A stretch of DNA of 64,000 nt from assembly GCF_014773485.1 (NCBI RefSeq), contig NZ_JACXBP010000003.1:558001-622000 (forward strand). The letters are read 5' to 3'. Under the pieces are notes generated by a model, which saw only the letters and a list, made by a program, of their open reading frames with translations, ran no database searches and was not told the origin of the DNA. The translations under genes and the position numbers were made by a program. Below, piece by piece: positions 1 to 9,121 of the stretch. This DNA comes from Erwinia aphidicola. Its GTDB lineage: Bacteria; Pseudomonadota; Gammaproteobacteria; Enterobacterales; Enterobacteriaceae. Position 1 is the first letter of the stretch. Each line of letters starts with the position of its first letter.

Positions 1-3000
1 TGACATCAATGGTCAGGTTCTGCCCTGGCTTCAGCAACTCAGGGCTGGTCAGGCTAAGGCTGTTTTTGCGCGCCGCATTGCTGATTTTGAACGGCATTAC
101 GCCATAGCTCAGCGGGCTCATAAATATCTCGTCGGAGTTGATATCACGCACAAACTGCACGTTGATATAGGCGTTACCTTCCAGCTCTGACGGAATGCGG
201 ATCTTCTGCACTGAGTTAGTGGTGGTGGTATGGAACCACTGCCAGCTGTAGACGCGGTCTTTCTCTATGGTGATTAACCCGCTGCCGGTGTAGGGTGCGT
301 TGATCGCCACTTCAATTTCATCACCTGGCAGATACTGGGCCCGATCCAGCTTCATTTTCAGCTCGGCATTGCGGTCGAGCGAGCGCGTCAGGTTCGCTTC
401 CCCGGCCACGCTGTAGGCGATGCGGTTGAGCACTGCCCCTTTCGCATCCTGCACCACCAGCACGTAATCGCCGGGCTTGTCGGTCGCCAGCGCCAGGCTA
501 TGGCCGCTGGCAGGCAGATCGAGCGCGATCTCAGAAACCGGGATCTCTTTCAGCTTCGACTGGTATTTATACACGCCGGATTCCTGTCGCGTCAGCACCG
601 ACAGATATTTCTGCTGCAGCAGCTGCAGCTTCAGGCCGCTGAGCGCAATGGTATCCAGCGCCGGATTAATGGCGATCAGATTAACGTTGCGTAGCGCATT
701 CTGACGGATATAACCCAGGTCGCCATCGGCCTTCGCGCCGATCAAATAATCATATGGCGAGACCAGCGTGCGGGCGGTCGCAGCCACCGAGCGACCGCTG
801 CCCGCGACAAAGGCTTCGGACAGCAGCTTCAGCTGATAAGTTGACTCGCCCCATGCGCTGAGATCGAGCTTGATGGCCGCCTGGCCTTTGTCATCGGTGG
901 TGCTCTCTTCCAGCTCGGTCTCATAGCCGTCGCTGGCGGATCGCGCTTCATAGAAGGCGTAATCGGCATAGCGATCGAAGGCCGGATAGACCGGGCGCAG
1001 AGTCAGTTTTGACGCCACGCGCAGCTTCTGCGCCGGGGTACCAAACAGATTCTGCACGTCGATACTGGCCTTCAGTTGGTCCGGCTTCACCCAGCCCTGC
1101 TGCTGGTCTGGCGTCAGCGTCAGCTTAACCTTCAGCGGGTCCGGCTCGAACTCTTTGACGTTGACCGAGGTGCTGCCAAGCAGGCGCGTAGAGTCTTCAT
1201 CCTTGCCCGGCAGATAGAGGTAGATATTCCATTCGCCGGTCGGCGCGTTTTCTGCCGTGGTAAAGCTCAGCTCGTTGAAGCCGCTCGCCGTCAGCGTCAG
1301 CGGCACGGTGCGCATCAGCTTGTCGCGTGGGTCATGAATTTCTGCCCGCACGGGCACCCCCGTCACCGGGACGGCCCAGTCGGCGGAACGGGTAATCAGG
1401 CCGATATTAAAGGTATCGCCAGGGCGGTAAACGCCGCGGTCTGAAAACAGATAGCTGCTGAGCGTGCGCTTGTCGTCAGGCGTGGCATCACCGTAGACGT
1501 CAAAGCGGGAGAAATCGAGGCCGCGATCGTTGTCGCGCCCGGTCGGCAGGAAGGAGACATCCCCCTCTTTTTCCACCAGGAACATCACCGGCTGGCGCTC
1601 GTTGGTGTAAACCTCCAGCGACGGGAAGCTGACGTGACCATCACTGCCGGTGACGCGGCTCATTATCTTCTCACCGTTTTTCGCCACCACCGATACCTGC
1701 GCGCCCGCAACCGGCTCGCCGCTGCCTATCGACTGCACGAACAGATCGCGAGTCTTATCCTGCGAGCGCTTGGCAATAATGCCCAGATCGGTCACCACCA
1801 CAAAGCGTGAATCACCCACACTCTCTGCGGCAGCGTCCTCCTCCTGGTACTCATCTTCTGCAGGTTCCTGATCCTTCTGACCCGGTGTCCACTGCGATAA
1901 GGTCAGCAGGAAAATGCCGCGATGCGATTTGGCGTCAGTCGAGAGGTAGCGCGACAGATCAACGCCCTGATAGCTCACCTCCCCCGGGTGACTATTATTG
2001 ACCGCCGTCTGGTAGCGGAAGTGCTCGGTAAAGTATTCATCGTTCAGACGATTGAAATCGGCCGAAGCGAATTCACGACTTTTGAACGAAACGATGTGCT
2101 GTAGCTGGCTGGGGATCACGCGTTTAATGTCAACCCGCAGGCCCGGAACGTTGCGCGCGGCCACGCTGATGCGCTTATCCCCCTTCACGGACAGCAGGGA
2201 TCCCTCGGCGGCGAAGCGCAGCAGCTGCGGATAGTCCGGCACCTGCACCACGCGCCAGACTTTTTCCGGCATTTTGTAGCCGCCGCTGGAGGTCATGGCG
2301 GCATTGACCTCCACCAGCAGCCAACGGCTGGCCGGGGCATCAAATTTAAAGCTGAACTGCGGCTGATAGCTCTCTTCCGCATCGTTCAGGCTGAGCGGCA
2401 GCGGTGCTGATTGGTTGATGACCGCTTGATCGACCTCCTGCCGATCCCAGTGAGTCTCTTGCTCATCAGGATGGCGCGGATCGTGCTGCGGCAGCAGCCA
2501 GACCCGAACCGCTTTATTAATATCGCTATCGCGCACCGCATCGCTAAAGGAGAGGATCAGCGCGCGCTCGCCCTGGCTGCCCGCTTTATCGACCACCATC
2601 GCACTGATATCGCTGACGCTCAGGCTGTAGAGATTCGGCACCGTCACCCAGGCTTCGGCTTTGCGCCCGGCTTCATTGCCGGGGTGCGAGGACTTCACGC
2701 TGCCATTCACCTTGAGATGAACGAAGCCGCCATGATCCATCGGCTGCAGCGGCGCAGAGCGCACCCAGGCGTTCAGTTTCTTTTCATCCCAGGTGACGCT
2801 GAATTTTAGCGGCTGCTCAGATTGACCTTTGGCACTGGTCAGCCCGAGCGACAGCTGTTTCTCCACGCTCTGCACATCGGCAGGCGCGTTAAATTTAATA
2901 TTGAAGATGGCGCTGTGCTGGCTGCTGTCCTGCGGATCCTGATAATACTCGGTAGAAGCCACCTGATAGTCGAAGGCCGGGGTGCTGAAGTGGTAGTCCG

Positions 3001-3604
3001 TTTTATCGATGCGGATCTGGGGCGCCAGCAGGGTTTCCGGTTTGAGGGTGACATCGTAGCCCGCGCCCAGTGGCAGCGGCTGCTCTGGGGTAAAGGTCAG
3101 CGTCCAGGCATTCTGCCACTGCCAGCCGCCCTTCAGGGCCGGTTTCAGGGTTATGCCGTCAGTGACGGTTTTGCCCACCCGCGTGACCGGGGCCACCGAC
3201 TGATTAAAGCGCAGCGTGAGGGTTTGCACTGCGGGTTTTGCCTGGCTGTAATCCACGGCAGAGGGGTTGACGGCGCTGACCTGGCTATGCTGGACGGCCA
3301 GCGGCGCAACCTCAATGGGTTTTGGCCGGTTCTGCCACTCGTGCCAGCCATAGAAGGCCGCAGCAGCCATCGCCAGCAGCAGCAGCAGGCTGGCGGTAAT
3401 GGCTTTAGGATGGCGGTTCACGCCCTGCTCCAGCCGCTGGAAGCCGTTTTTCAGCGGGGCAACCCAGACGGGAGCGCGCCAGTTAACCTCGCCCAGCAGC
3501 GGGCGCAAAATTCGCCCCAGTAAACGCAGCAGCAGGCAGATCAGCCAGCACAGCGCATTGACCAGGATAAAAGGCAGGCGGAGCAGAAACTTGAGCACAT
3601 CCAT
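1..3604 (-). CDS. yfhM: Alpha-2-macroglobulin family protein, inner-membrane anchored (3' end outside window)
   Basis: An open frame of about 1,200 codons runs from ATG at 3604 (GGAAGG upstream) to the window edge with no stop, so the C-terminal part is missing. The N-terminus has two hydrophobic stretches (about residues 4-32 and 62-80) separated by a basic segment; there is no lipobox. The visible part is rich in beta-sandwich MG-type sequence, including YRPGDTF-like text of the MG2 region. Bacterial alpha-2-macroglobulins are thought to trap foreign proteases in the periplasm. E. coli has yfhM next to sseA, which supports the name, but E. coli YfhM is a lipoprotein, so this is a differently anchored, apparently longer variant. 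Whether the thioester CLEQ motif is present cannot be seen here. Confidence 0.8.
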   Translation of the reverse strand, partial: MDVLKFLLRLPFILVNALCWLICLLLRLLGRILRPLLGEVNWRAPVWVAPLKNGFQRLEQGVNRHPKAITASLLLLLAMAAAAFYGWHEWQNRPKPIEVAPLAVQHSQVSAVNPSAVDYSQAKPAVQTLTLRFNQSVAPVTRVGKTVTDGITLKPALKGGWQWQNAWTLTFTPEQPLPLGAGYDVTLKPETLLAPQIRIDKTDYHFSTPAFDYQVASTEYYQDPQDSSQHSAIFNIKFNAPADVQSVEKQLSLGLTSAKGQSEQPLKFSVTWDEKKLNAWVRSAPLQPMDHGGFVHLKVNGSVKSSHPGNEAGRKAEAWVTVPNLYSLSVSDISAMVVDKAGSQGERALILSFSDAVRDSDINKAVRVWLLPQHDPRHPDEQETHWDRQEVDQAVINQSAPLPLSLNDAEESYQPQFSFKFDAPASRWLLVEVNAAMTSSGGYKMPEKVWRVVQVPDYPQLLRFAAEGSLLSVKGDKRISVAARNVPGLRVDIKRVIPSQLQHIVSFKSREFASADFNRLNDEYFTEHFRYQTAVNNSHPGEVSYQGVDLSRYLSTDAKSHRGIFLLTLSQWTPGQKDQEPAEDEYQEEDAAAESVGDSRFVVVTDLGIIAKRSQDKTRDLFVQSIGSGEPVAGAQVSVVAKNGEKIMSRVTGSDGHVSFPSLEVYTNERQPVMFLVEKEGDVSFLPTGRDNDRGLDFSRFDVYGDATPDDKRTLSSYLFSDRGVYRPGDTFNIGLITRSADWAVPVTGVPVRAEIHDPRDKLMRTVPLTLTASGFNELSFTTAENAPTGEWNIYLYLPGKDEDSTRLLGSTSVNVKEFEPDPLKVKLTLTPDQQQGWVKPDQLKASIDVQNLFGTPAQKLRVASKLTLRPVYPAFDRYADYAFYEARSASDGYETELEESTTDDKGQAAIKLDLSAWGESTYQLKLLSEAFVAGSGRSVAATARTLVSPYDYLIGAKADGDLGYIRQNALRNVNLIAINPALDTIALSGLKLQLLQQKYLSVLTRQESGVYKYQSKLKEIPVSEIALDLPASGHSLALATDKPGDYVLVVQDAKGAVLNRIAYSVAGEANLTRSLDRNAELKMKLDRAQYLPGDEIEVAINAPYTGSGLITIEKDRVYSWQWFHTTTTNSVQKIRIPSELEGNAYINVQFVRDINSDEIFMSPLSYGVMPFKISNAARKNSLSLTSPELLKPGQNLTIDV

Positions 3605-3788
3605 CGGTGAGAACCTTCCGTGTAACAAAACTGGTCAAAGAGTAATTGTTTATCCGTGCAATATCTATCTGCGACAGCAACATTTTGCCGGATTTGAGCG
3701 CCTGCTCTGAATGCAGTGATTTACCCTTGTGATAGCGCATGAAATGGCTGAAACTCAGCTTCATATTTTGACTGACTGCGAGGCCGCT
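3605..3788. promoter_or_regulatory. Divergent intergenic region yfhM / sseA
   Basis: The two genes diverge from this 184-bp gap, so promoters for both must lie here. It is AT-richer than its flanks. No operator could be assigned with confidence. Confidence 0.4.
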
Positions 3789-4643
3789 ATGACGACTCTT
3801 TCTCTGTTTGTTTCCGCTGACTGGCTGGCGGAGCATCTCGATGATGACAATGTGCAGATTCTGGATGCGCGCATGTTGCCGCCAGGCCAGGAGAAAACCC
3901 GCGACCTCAGCGCTGAGTACCGGGCAGCACACCTGCCGGATGCGCCGCTTTTTGATATTGAAGCGCTGTCCGACCACACCAGCCCCTACCCACATATGAT
4001 GCCGCGCGGTGAAACCTTCGCCGTGGCGATGCGTGAGCTGGGCGTGAACAGCGATAAACATCTGGTGGTCTACGATGAGGGCAATCTGTTTTCCGCCCCG
4101 CGCGCCTGGTGGATGCTGCGCTATTTCGGCGTCTCTCAGGTGTCGATTCTCGCCGGAGGCCTGGCAGGCTGGAAGCAGGCAGAGCTGCCGCTGGCCAGCG
4201 GTGCGGTTGAACTGCCGGAAGGCGAGTTTGAAGTGGCACCGGGTGAAGGCGAGATTAAGCGCATCACCGATGTTCTGCTGGTCAGCCATGAAGGTGGCGC
4301 GCAGATCGTTGACGCCCGCGCCGCCAATCGTTTCCACGGTGAAGTGGACGAGCCGCGCCCTGGCCTGCTACGTGGCAGAATTCCGGGCAGCCTGAACGTA
4401 CCGTGGAACTCACTGGTGAGCGAAGGTCGCTTAAAACCGGCGCAAGAGCTGGGTGAGATTTTCAGCCAGCAGGGGGTGGATCTGTCGCAGCCGGTGATAG
4501 CCAGCTGTGGTTCCGGGGTGACGGCGGTCGTGGTGATTCTGGCACTGACCAGCCTGGGCGTGAAAAACGTAGCGCTGTATGACGGTTCCTGGGGCGAATG
4601 GGGCACGCGCCAGGATCTGCCGCGGGTGAATGATTCACTTTAG
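3789..4643 (+). CDS. sseA: 3-mercaptopyruvate sulfurtransferase
   Basis: 284 residues, two rhodanese domains; close to E. coli SseA (281 aa). It moves sulfur from 3-mercaptopyruvate to thiol acceptors or cyanide. The catalytic Cys240 sits in CGSGVT, the loop that distinguishes mercaptopyruvate from thiosulfate sulfurtransferases. Typical family text such as EALSDHTSPYPHM and VYDEGNLFSAPRAWWMLR is present. The frame is open 20 codons further upstream, but the ATG at 3789 matches the family start. Next to yfhM and convergent with sseB, as in E. coli. Confidence 0.95.
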   Translation: MTTLSLFVSADWLAEHLDDDNVQILDARMLPPGQEKTRDLSAEYRAAHLPDAPLFDIEALSDHTSPYPHMMPRGETFAVAMRELGVNSDKHLVVYDEGNLFSAPRAWWMLRYFGVSQVSILAGGLAGWKQAELPLASGAVELPEGEFEVAPGEGEIKRITDVLLVSHEGGAQIVDARAANRFHGEVDEPRPGLLRGRIPGSLNVPWNSLVSEGRLKPAQELGEIFSQQGVDLSQPVIASCGSGVTAVVVILALTSLGVKNVALYDGSWGEWGTRQDLPRVNDSL

Positions 4644-4657
4644 GGCTGACCGCCGCG

Positions 4658-4719
4658 GATCGATCGAAAGAGAGGATCGCCCCCTACGAGTAGGGGCGGA
4701 CCCTTTTTTTGGTTCGCCC
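4658..4719. repeat. Dispersed palindromic element, inverted pair (copy A)
   Basis: Two copies of a roughly 30-bp module, each a hairpin with an A/T-rich loop ending in CCCCTAC, face each other; the inner arms form CCCCTAC-GA-GTAGGGG at 4681-4696, followed by a run of seven T (4704-4710). It lies between the convergent ends of sseA and sseB and may terminate both. Related copies are at 5539, 10828, 53229 and in the tandem array after 62981. Confidence 0.7.
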
Positions 4720-4735
4720 GCAACATCCCCGTATT

Positions 4736-5515
4736 TCAATCGATATTCTTCACTTTAAAATCACGCAGGAAACTGCCCCAGCGCCGCTCGTAAAACGGGG
4801 TGATATGGGCAATAAAGAAGTGGCTGATGCCCTTCTCCCCTTCTACAACGTGGCAGATATCAATCGGTTCATCTTCCAGCAGCGTATCCGTTGCCACGCT
4901 GCCCGCCGCCTGAATAATCGCCTCGACGTCGCCATCGGCTTCAATACCAATCAGTAGGTTGGCCGGCTGGTCGGCACGCTCTTTGATATGCGCGAGGTAG
5001 GCGCGGCGCACTGACTTATATTTGGCAAACAGCTGGGTCAGAGAGTCCACCATCTGTGCAGGCGGCTCAGCGACCTCCGACAGCAGCAGCGCCGTACCGC
5101 CCTCCAGCACCGTCTGCTGGCTCAGGGCATTACTGTCATCACCCAGCAGATGGGCAATTTCACGCGGTGAAAACTCTTTGCCGTTCGGCAATTTCGGATT
5201 GAGGAACAGCGCCTCTCCGAGGGTCATTTCAAACAGGGTACGCACCGGCATCACCAGGTAAGCCTGTTCGCCACTGACGGCCTGCTCCAGCGCTTCTGCT
5301 GACGTAAAGAACGGGATAATGCTGGTGCCGTCCTCTTTTTCCCAGTGCTGTAAATCCACCGGCGTGCTGGCATCAATCGCCTGCCCGGATTGCGCACTTT
5401 CCCCCGGCACCACCACGCTGGCATCCAGCAGCAGCGAGAAAAACTCCGGGCGGTGTGCCGGCTCCGTAGCGGCCAGTTTCAGCACTTCTTCCAGGCGCGA
5501 ATTAAGATCGTTCAT
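4736..5515 (-). CDS. sseB: Enhanced serine sensitivity protein SseB
   Basis: 259 residues, ATG at 5515. Strongly similar along its length to E. coli SseB (258 aa), e.g. LQHWEKEDGTSIIPFFTS near the middle and FYERRWGSFLRDFK at the C-terminus. It consists of an SseB N-terminal and an SseB C-terminal domain. The only described phenotype is altered serine sensitivity in E. coli; the molecular role is unknown. It lies downstream of pepB on the same strand, separated by a palindromic element. Confidence 0.93.
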   Translation of the reverse strand: MNDLNSRLEEVLKLAATEPAHRPEFFSLLLDASVVVPGESAQSGQAIDASTPVDLQHWEKEDGTSIIPFFTSAEALEQAVSGEQAYLVMPVRTLFEMTLGEALFLNPKLPNGKEFSPREIAHLLGDDSNALSQQTVLEGGTALLLSEVAEPPAQMVDSLTQLFAKYKSVRRAYLAHIKERADQPANLLIGIEADGDVEAIIQAAGSVATDTLLEDEPIDICHVVEGEKGISHFFIAHITPFYERRWGSFLRDFKVKNID

Positions 5516-5538
5516 TGAGATATTCCAGAATAAGAAGC

Positions 5539-5617
5539 GGGCGCACCGAAAAAGAGGGTCCGCCCCTACGACATCATACGATACGTGTAGGGGGCGACCA
5601 TTTTTTCCGGTCGCCCC
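5539..5617. repeat. Dispersed palindromic element, inverted pair (copy B)
   Basis: One module (5539-5569) and an inverted module (5587-5617) flank a 17-bp centre. Each has the form GGNCGACC - A/T run - GGTCGNCCCC with the TAC/GTA edge, the same design as copies at 4658 and 10828. It fills most of the gap between the end of pepB and the start of sseB. Confidence 0.7.
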
Positions 5618-5623
5618 GGGTAC

Positions 5624-6913
5624 TTATCCGCGGCTTAACAGCAGGTTAGCGACGGTGCGCACGCCCAGCCCGGTAGCACCGGCGGACCACTGGTCCACTG
5701 CGCCTTTACGGTAGGTCGCGGAGCAGTCGATGTGCAGCCAGCCCTGCTTATAGTCAGTGACAAAGTGCGACAGGAAAGCCGCCGCAGTGCTGGCACCGGC
5801 CGAGTGCGCGGGGCTGGCGATGTTATTCAGATCGGCGAAGTTCGACGGCAGATGGCTGCGGTGGAACTCAGCCAGCGGCAGGCGCCAGAACGGTTCGTTC
5901 TCACCTTTTGCACTGCTCATCAGCGAGTCAGACAGCGCATCGTCGAAGCTGAACAGCGCATGATAGTCGTTACCCAGCGCCGTTTTCGCCGCGCCGGTCA
6001 GCGTAGCCGCATCAATGATCAGCTCAGGCGTTAAGGCGCTGGCGTCGATCAAACCATCGGCCAGCACCAGACGACCTTCGGCATCGGTGTTCATCACTTC
6101 AACGGTTTTGCCATTGCGGTAGTGAATGATATCGCCCAGCTTAAAAGCATTGCCGCTCACCATATTGTCCGCGCAGCACAGGATCAGCTTCACGCGCTTT
6201 TTCAGGCCGCGAGCGATCGCCAGCGCCAGAGCGCCGGTCAGGGTAGCGGCCCCACCCATGTCGGACTTCATTGAGTCCATAAAGGCGCTCTGCTTCAGGC
6301 TGTAGCCGCCGGTATCAAAGGTGATGCCTTTACCCACCAGGCAGGCATAAACCGGGGTGTCATCGCTGCCGCCCGGGTTGTAATCCAGCGTCAGCAGTAC
6401 CGGGCTACGCGTGGAACCCCGGCCAACCGTATGCAAGCCCATGTATTTTTGCGCTTTGAGATCGTCGCCTTTAGTAATGCGGTAGCTGACGTCATCGCAG
6501 GCAACGGCGCACAGCAGATCGATGGCACGCGTGGCCAGCTGCTCCGGGCCGAGCTCTTCAGCCGGCAGGTTAATGGTGTCGCGCACCCAGTCGATGGTCT
6601 GCAGGCGGCTGTTCAACTCTTTCTGGTCAGCCTCGCTCAGCGCAGGCCACTGCACTTCGCGCTCGCCTTTCGGGCTTTTATAGCCCTGCCAGAATGCCCA
6701 GCTGCTTTCCAGATCCCAGCCGTCGCCGCTCAGGCTAACGTGGCGAATGCCCTGGCCGTCAAGCTTACGCGCCGCGCGCTGGATGGTGACCAGCGGGTCG
6801 CTGCCGGTCAGGTGGATTGTCATACCCGCGTCATTGCTGCTGAGGGTGGCTTTTTCGCCCCAGCGTGGGTCGGCTGCTGCCGTGGACAGGGTAATGTTCA
6901 TCGGGGTGGTCAT
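5624..6913 (-). CDS. pepB: Peptidase B (M17 leucyl aminopeptidase family)
   Basis: 429 residues. The start at 6913 is chosen over the ATG at 6931 because AAGGAG lies at the right distance and the sequence then aligns with E. coli PepB (427 aa) at its start. The family signature NTDAEGRL, which holds metal ligands and the catalytic Arg, is present, as are [14 protein letters not shown] and the [12 protein letters not shown] segment. It is a cytosolic Mn/Co-dependent aminopeptidase that finishes peptide breakdown. In E. coli it is the last gene after iscX; here it follows iscS directly. Confidence 0.95.
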   Translation of the reverse strand: MTTPMNITLSTAAADPRWGEKATLSSNDAGMTIHLTGSDPLVTIQRAARKLDGQGIRHVSLSGDGWDLESSWAFWQGYKSPKGEREVQWPALSEADQKELNSRLQTIDWVRDTINLPAEELGPEQLATRAIDLLCAVACDDVSYRITKGDDLKAQKYMGLHTVGRGSTRSPVLLTLDYNPGGSDDTPVYACLVGKGITFDTGGYSLKQSAFMDSMKSDMGGAATLTGALALAIARGLKKRVKLILCCADNMVSGNAFKLGDIIHYRNGKTVEVMNTDAEGRLVLADGLIDASALTPELIIDAATLTGAAKTALGNDYHALFSFDDALSDSLMSSAKGENEPFWRLPLAEFHRSHLPSNFADLNNIASPAHSAGASTAAAFLSHFVTDYKQGWLHIDCSATYRKGAVDQWSAGATGLGVRTVANLLLSRG

Positions 6914-7118
6914 CGCATGGCTCCTTACCATTTTTGTCTTGTGGACCGGGTCTGCCCGGCCTCTGCGATCTATTGCGCAGACGGATGCTATTCGAATTTG
7001 TTGAGTCAGACTAACAGAAATATGTCAGGGATGTTTTCGTCAGGTGCTCTGAGCGGCGGCACCAATGCAAAACGGGCCAGAAATTTCCGGCCCGTTCTCT
7101 GCGTCACAATAAGTCAGT
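6914..7118 (-). other. Gap replacing iscU-iscA-hscB-hscA-fdx-iscX
   Basis: In E. coli six genes separate iscS from pepB. Here only 205 bp do, and neither strand shows a recognisable fragment of them. The gap contains the iscS hairpin at 7071-7096 and a GC-rich hairpin near 6948-6962. Confidence 0.7.
7071..7096 (-). terminator. Hairpin downstream of iscS
   Basis: AACGGGCC and GGCCCGTT pair around a ten-base centre immediately after the iscS stop. Only two T residues directly follow on the transcribed strand, so it may be a processing hairpin or a weak terminator. Confidence 0.55.
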
Positions 7119-8318
7119 TTAGCTGCTCTGAGCGACACCGTTGGTTTTAAAGGCTTTCCACTCCGGCGACAGCTCACGCAGGCGGGCGATAGACTTCTGC
7201 ACCAGCGCAATAGCGTAATCCACTTCCTCTTCGGTGGTAAAGCGGCCAAGCGAGAAGCGGATAGAGCTGTGCGCGAGCTCATCATCCAGGCCAATTGCGC
7301 GCAGTACGTAGGAGGGTTCCATGCTGGCAGAGGTGCAGGCCGAACCGGTCGAAACCGCCAGATCTTTCAGCGCCATAATCAGCGATTCGCCGTCAACATA
7401 GCGGAAGCCGACGTTAAGAATATTGGCTGCGCCGTGCTCCAGCGAGCCGTTAAGCTGCACCTGTTCAATGCTGTTCAGCCCGGCCCAGAGGCGGCTGCGC
7501 AGTGCGCCGAGGCGCGCCATCTCAACGCTCATCTCTTCTCTGGCAATGCGATAGGCTTCGCCCATGCCAACAATCTGATGCACCGGCAGCGTGCCGGAAC
7601 GCATGCCGCGCTCGTGCCCGCCACCGTGGATCTGTGCTTCGAGACGCACGCGCGGCTTACGGCTAACGTACAGCGCGCCGATACCTTTTGGGCCATAGAT
7701 TTTATGGGCGGAGAACGACATCAGATCGACGTTCAGCTGGTTGAGATCGATCGGCAGCTTACCGACGCTCTGGGTGGCATCAACGTGGAAGATAATCCCG
7801 CGCTCGCGGCACAGATCGCCAATGGTGGCGATATCCTGCACCACGCCGATCTCGTTATTCACGTGCATGATCGACACCAGCACGGTGTCATCGCGCAGGG
7901 CAGCCTGCAGCTGTTTGAGATCCAGAGTGCCATCGCCCTGCGGGTCGAGATAGGTCACGCTGAACCCTTCACGCTCCAGCTGTGCGCAGGTGTCGAGCAC
8001 GGCTTTGTGTTCGGTGGTGCAGGTGACGATGTGGCGGCCTTTTTCCTGATGGAAGGTAGCAGCGCCTTTAATGGCCAGATTGTTGGCTTCGGTCGCGCCG
8101 GAGGTAAAGACGATTTCACGCGGGTCAGCGCCAACCAGCTCAGCAATCTGGTTACGGGCGATATCCACCGCCTCTTCAGACTGCCAGCCAAAACGGTGTG
8201 AACGGGAAGCCGGATTGCCAAAGGTGCCGTCCATTGTCAGGAACTGCATCATCTTGGCCGCCACGCGGGGATCGGCTGGCGTGGTGGCAGAATAATCCAG
8301 ATAAATCGGTAATTTCAT
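7119..8318 (-). CDS. iscS: Cysteine desulfurase IscS, C-terminally altered
   Basis: 399 residues, close to E. coli IscS (404 aa). It is a PLP enzyme that takes sulfur from cysteine for Fe-S clusters and for tRNA thiolation (via ThiI, TusA). The PLP lysine is K206 in SAHK and the persulfide cysteine is C328 in SGSACTSAS-like text (TGSACTSAS). The last residues read [12 protein letters not shown] and lack the SIEWAHH tail that in E. coli helps dock IscU. No iscU follows. The gene is 137 bp downstream of iscR and most likely co-transcribed with it. Confidence 0.95.
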   Translation of the reverse strand: MKLPIYLDYSATTPADPRVAAKMMQFLTMDGTFGNPASRSHRFGWQSEEAVDIARNQIAELVGADPREIVFTSGATEANNLAIKGAATFHQEKGRHIVTCTTEHKAVLDTCAQLEREGFSVTYLDPQGDGTLDLKQLQAALRDDTVLVSIMHVNNEIGVVQDIATIGDLCRERGIIFHVDATQSVGKLPIDLNQLNVDLMSFSAHKIYGPKGIGALYVSRKPRVRLEAQIHGGGHERGMRSGTLPVHQIVGMGEAYRIAREEMSVEMARLGALRSRLWAGLNSIEQVQLNGSLEHGAANILNVGFRYVDGESLIMALKDLAVSTGSACTSASMEPSYVLRAIGLDDELAHSSIRFSLGRFTTEEEVDYAIALVQKSIARLRELSPEWKAFKTNGVAQSS

Positions 8319-8455
8319 TGCTGATTAGGCTCCGGGAGGTTGTAGTCTCCGTCCTGCTGCGCCCTGAAATTCTGACGGCTGCAGAAATGAATAAAAGGCC
8401 CGGCAGGCCTTTTATTTATCTCCGGTGGCGAGGCAGAGCCTCACCCTGGCTGCGA

Positions 8456-8953
8456 TCAGGCGCGCAGATTGACGTTAATTGTTTCCTGCATGCGGCCATT
8501 GGGCGCACGGCGGATTTCATTGCTGTTCTGGCGGTCAGCCACGTCCAGGATCTCCTGGTTGTTAACCAGTTCAGCCAGCGTGATGTTGTTGAGGAAGTCG
8601 CTGATGCGCTCGCTCAGGTCACGCCACAGGACGTGAGTCAGGCAGCGTTCGCCGCCCTGGCAGCCTTCTTTGCCCTGGCACTTGGTGGCATCAACCGATT
8701 CGTCAACGGCGGTGATCACCGCACCCACAGCGATAGCATCGGAGGCTTTACCCAGCAGATAACCACCGCCCGGACCACGTACGCTTGCCACCAGACCGTT
8801 CTTGCGCAGACGGGAGAACAGCTGCTCAAGATAAGAGAGGGAGATGCCCTGACGCTCTGAAATATCCGCTAAAGGCACCGGGCCTTCGTGAGAGTGCAGT
8901 GCAACGTCGAGCATAGCGGTAACAGCATAACGGCCTTTGGATGTCAGTCTCAT
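8456..8953 (-). CDS. iscR: Fe-S cluster regulator IscR (Rrf2 family)
   Basis: 165 residues with an N-terminal winged helix. The [2Fe-2S] ligands Cys92, Cys98, Cys104 and His107 are all present, as in E. coli IscR. With cluster it represses its own promoter; without cluster it activates suf. Three type-1 sites lie upstream. Intact ligands suggest it still senses Fe-S status although the IscU scaffold genes are missing from this locus. Confidence 0.95.
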   Translation of the reverse strand: MRLTSKGRYAVTAMLDVALHSHEGPVPLADISERQGISLSYLEQLFSRLRKNGLVASVRGPGGGYLLGKASDAIAVGAVITAVDESVDATKCQGKEGCQGGERCLTHVLWRDLSERISDFLNNITLAELVNNQEILDVADRQNSNEIRRAPNGRMQETINVNLRA

Positions 8954-9016
8954 GGCGTAAACGACCTCGGTTGTAACCCTGGATGGGCGTTAACAAAATA
9001 TGGACGCAAGTCTGAC

Positions 9017-9041
9017 ATTCCTGACTAAATTGGTCAAGTAT
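9017..9041 (-). promoter_or_regulatory. IscR type-1 site 1
   Basis: Read on the minus strand it begins ATACTTGACC, continues AATTT and ends AGTCAGGAAT, matching the 25-bp type-1 IscR consensus at 23 positions by eye. It probably overlaps the iscR promoter. Confidence 0.75.
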
Positions 9042-9066
9042 TTAACCTACTAAAACACTCAACTAT
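9042..9066 (-). promoter_or_regulatory. IscR type-1 site 2
   Basis: Begins ATAGTTGAGT on the minus strand. Weaker than site 1 but directly abuts it with exactly 25-bp periodicity. Confidence 0.6.
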
Positions 9067-9091
9067 TTAACCAAGTAATTCACTCAAGTAT
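9067..9091 (-). promoter_or_regulatory. IscR type-1 site 3
   Basis: Begins ATACTTGAGT on the minus strand and abuts site 2. The three copies form a head-to-tail 75-bp array. Confidence 0.6.
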
Positions 9092-9121
9092 TATGCTGTT
9101 ATTTTCATCGCCACTATCCCC

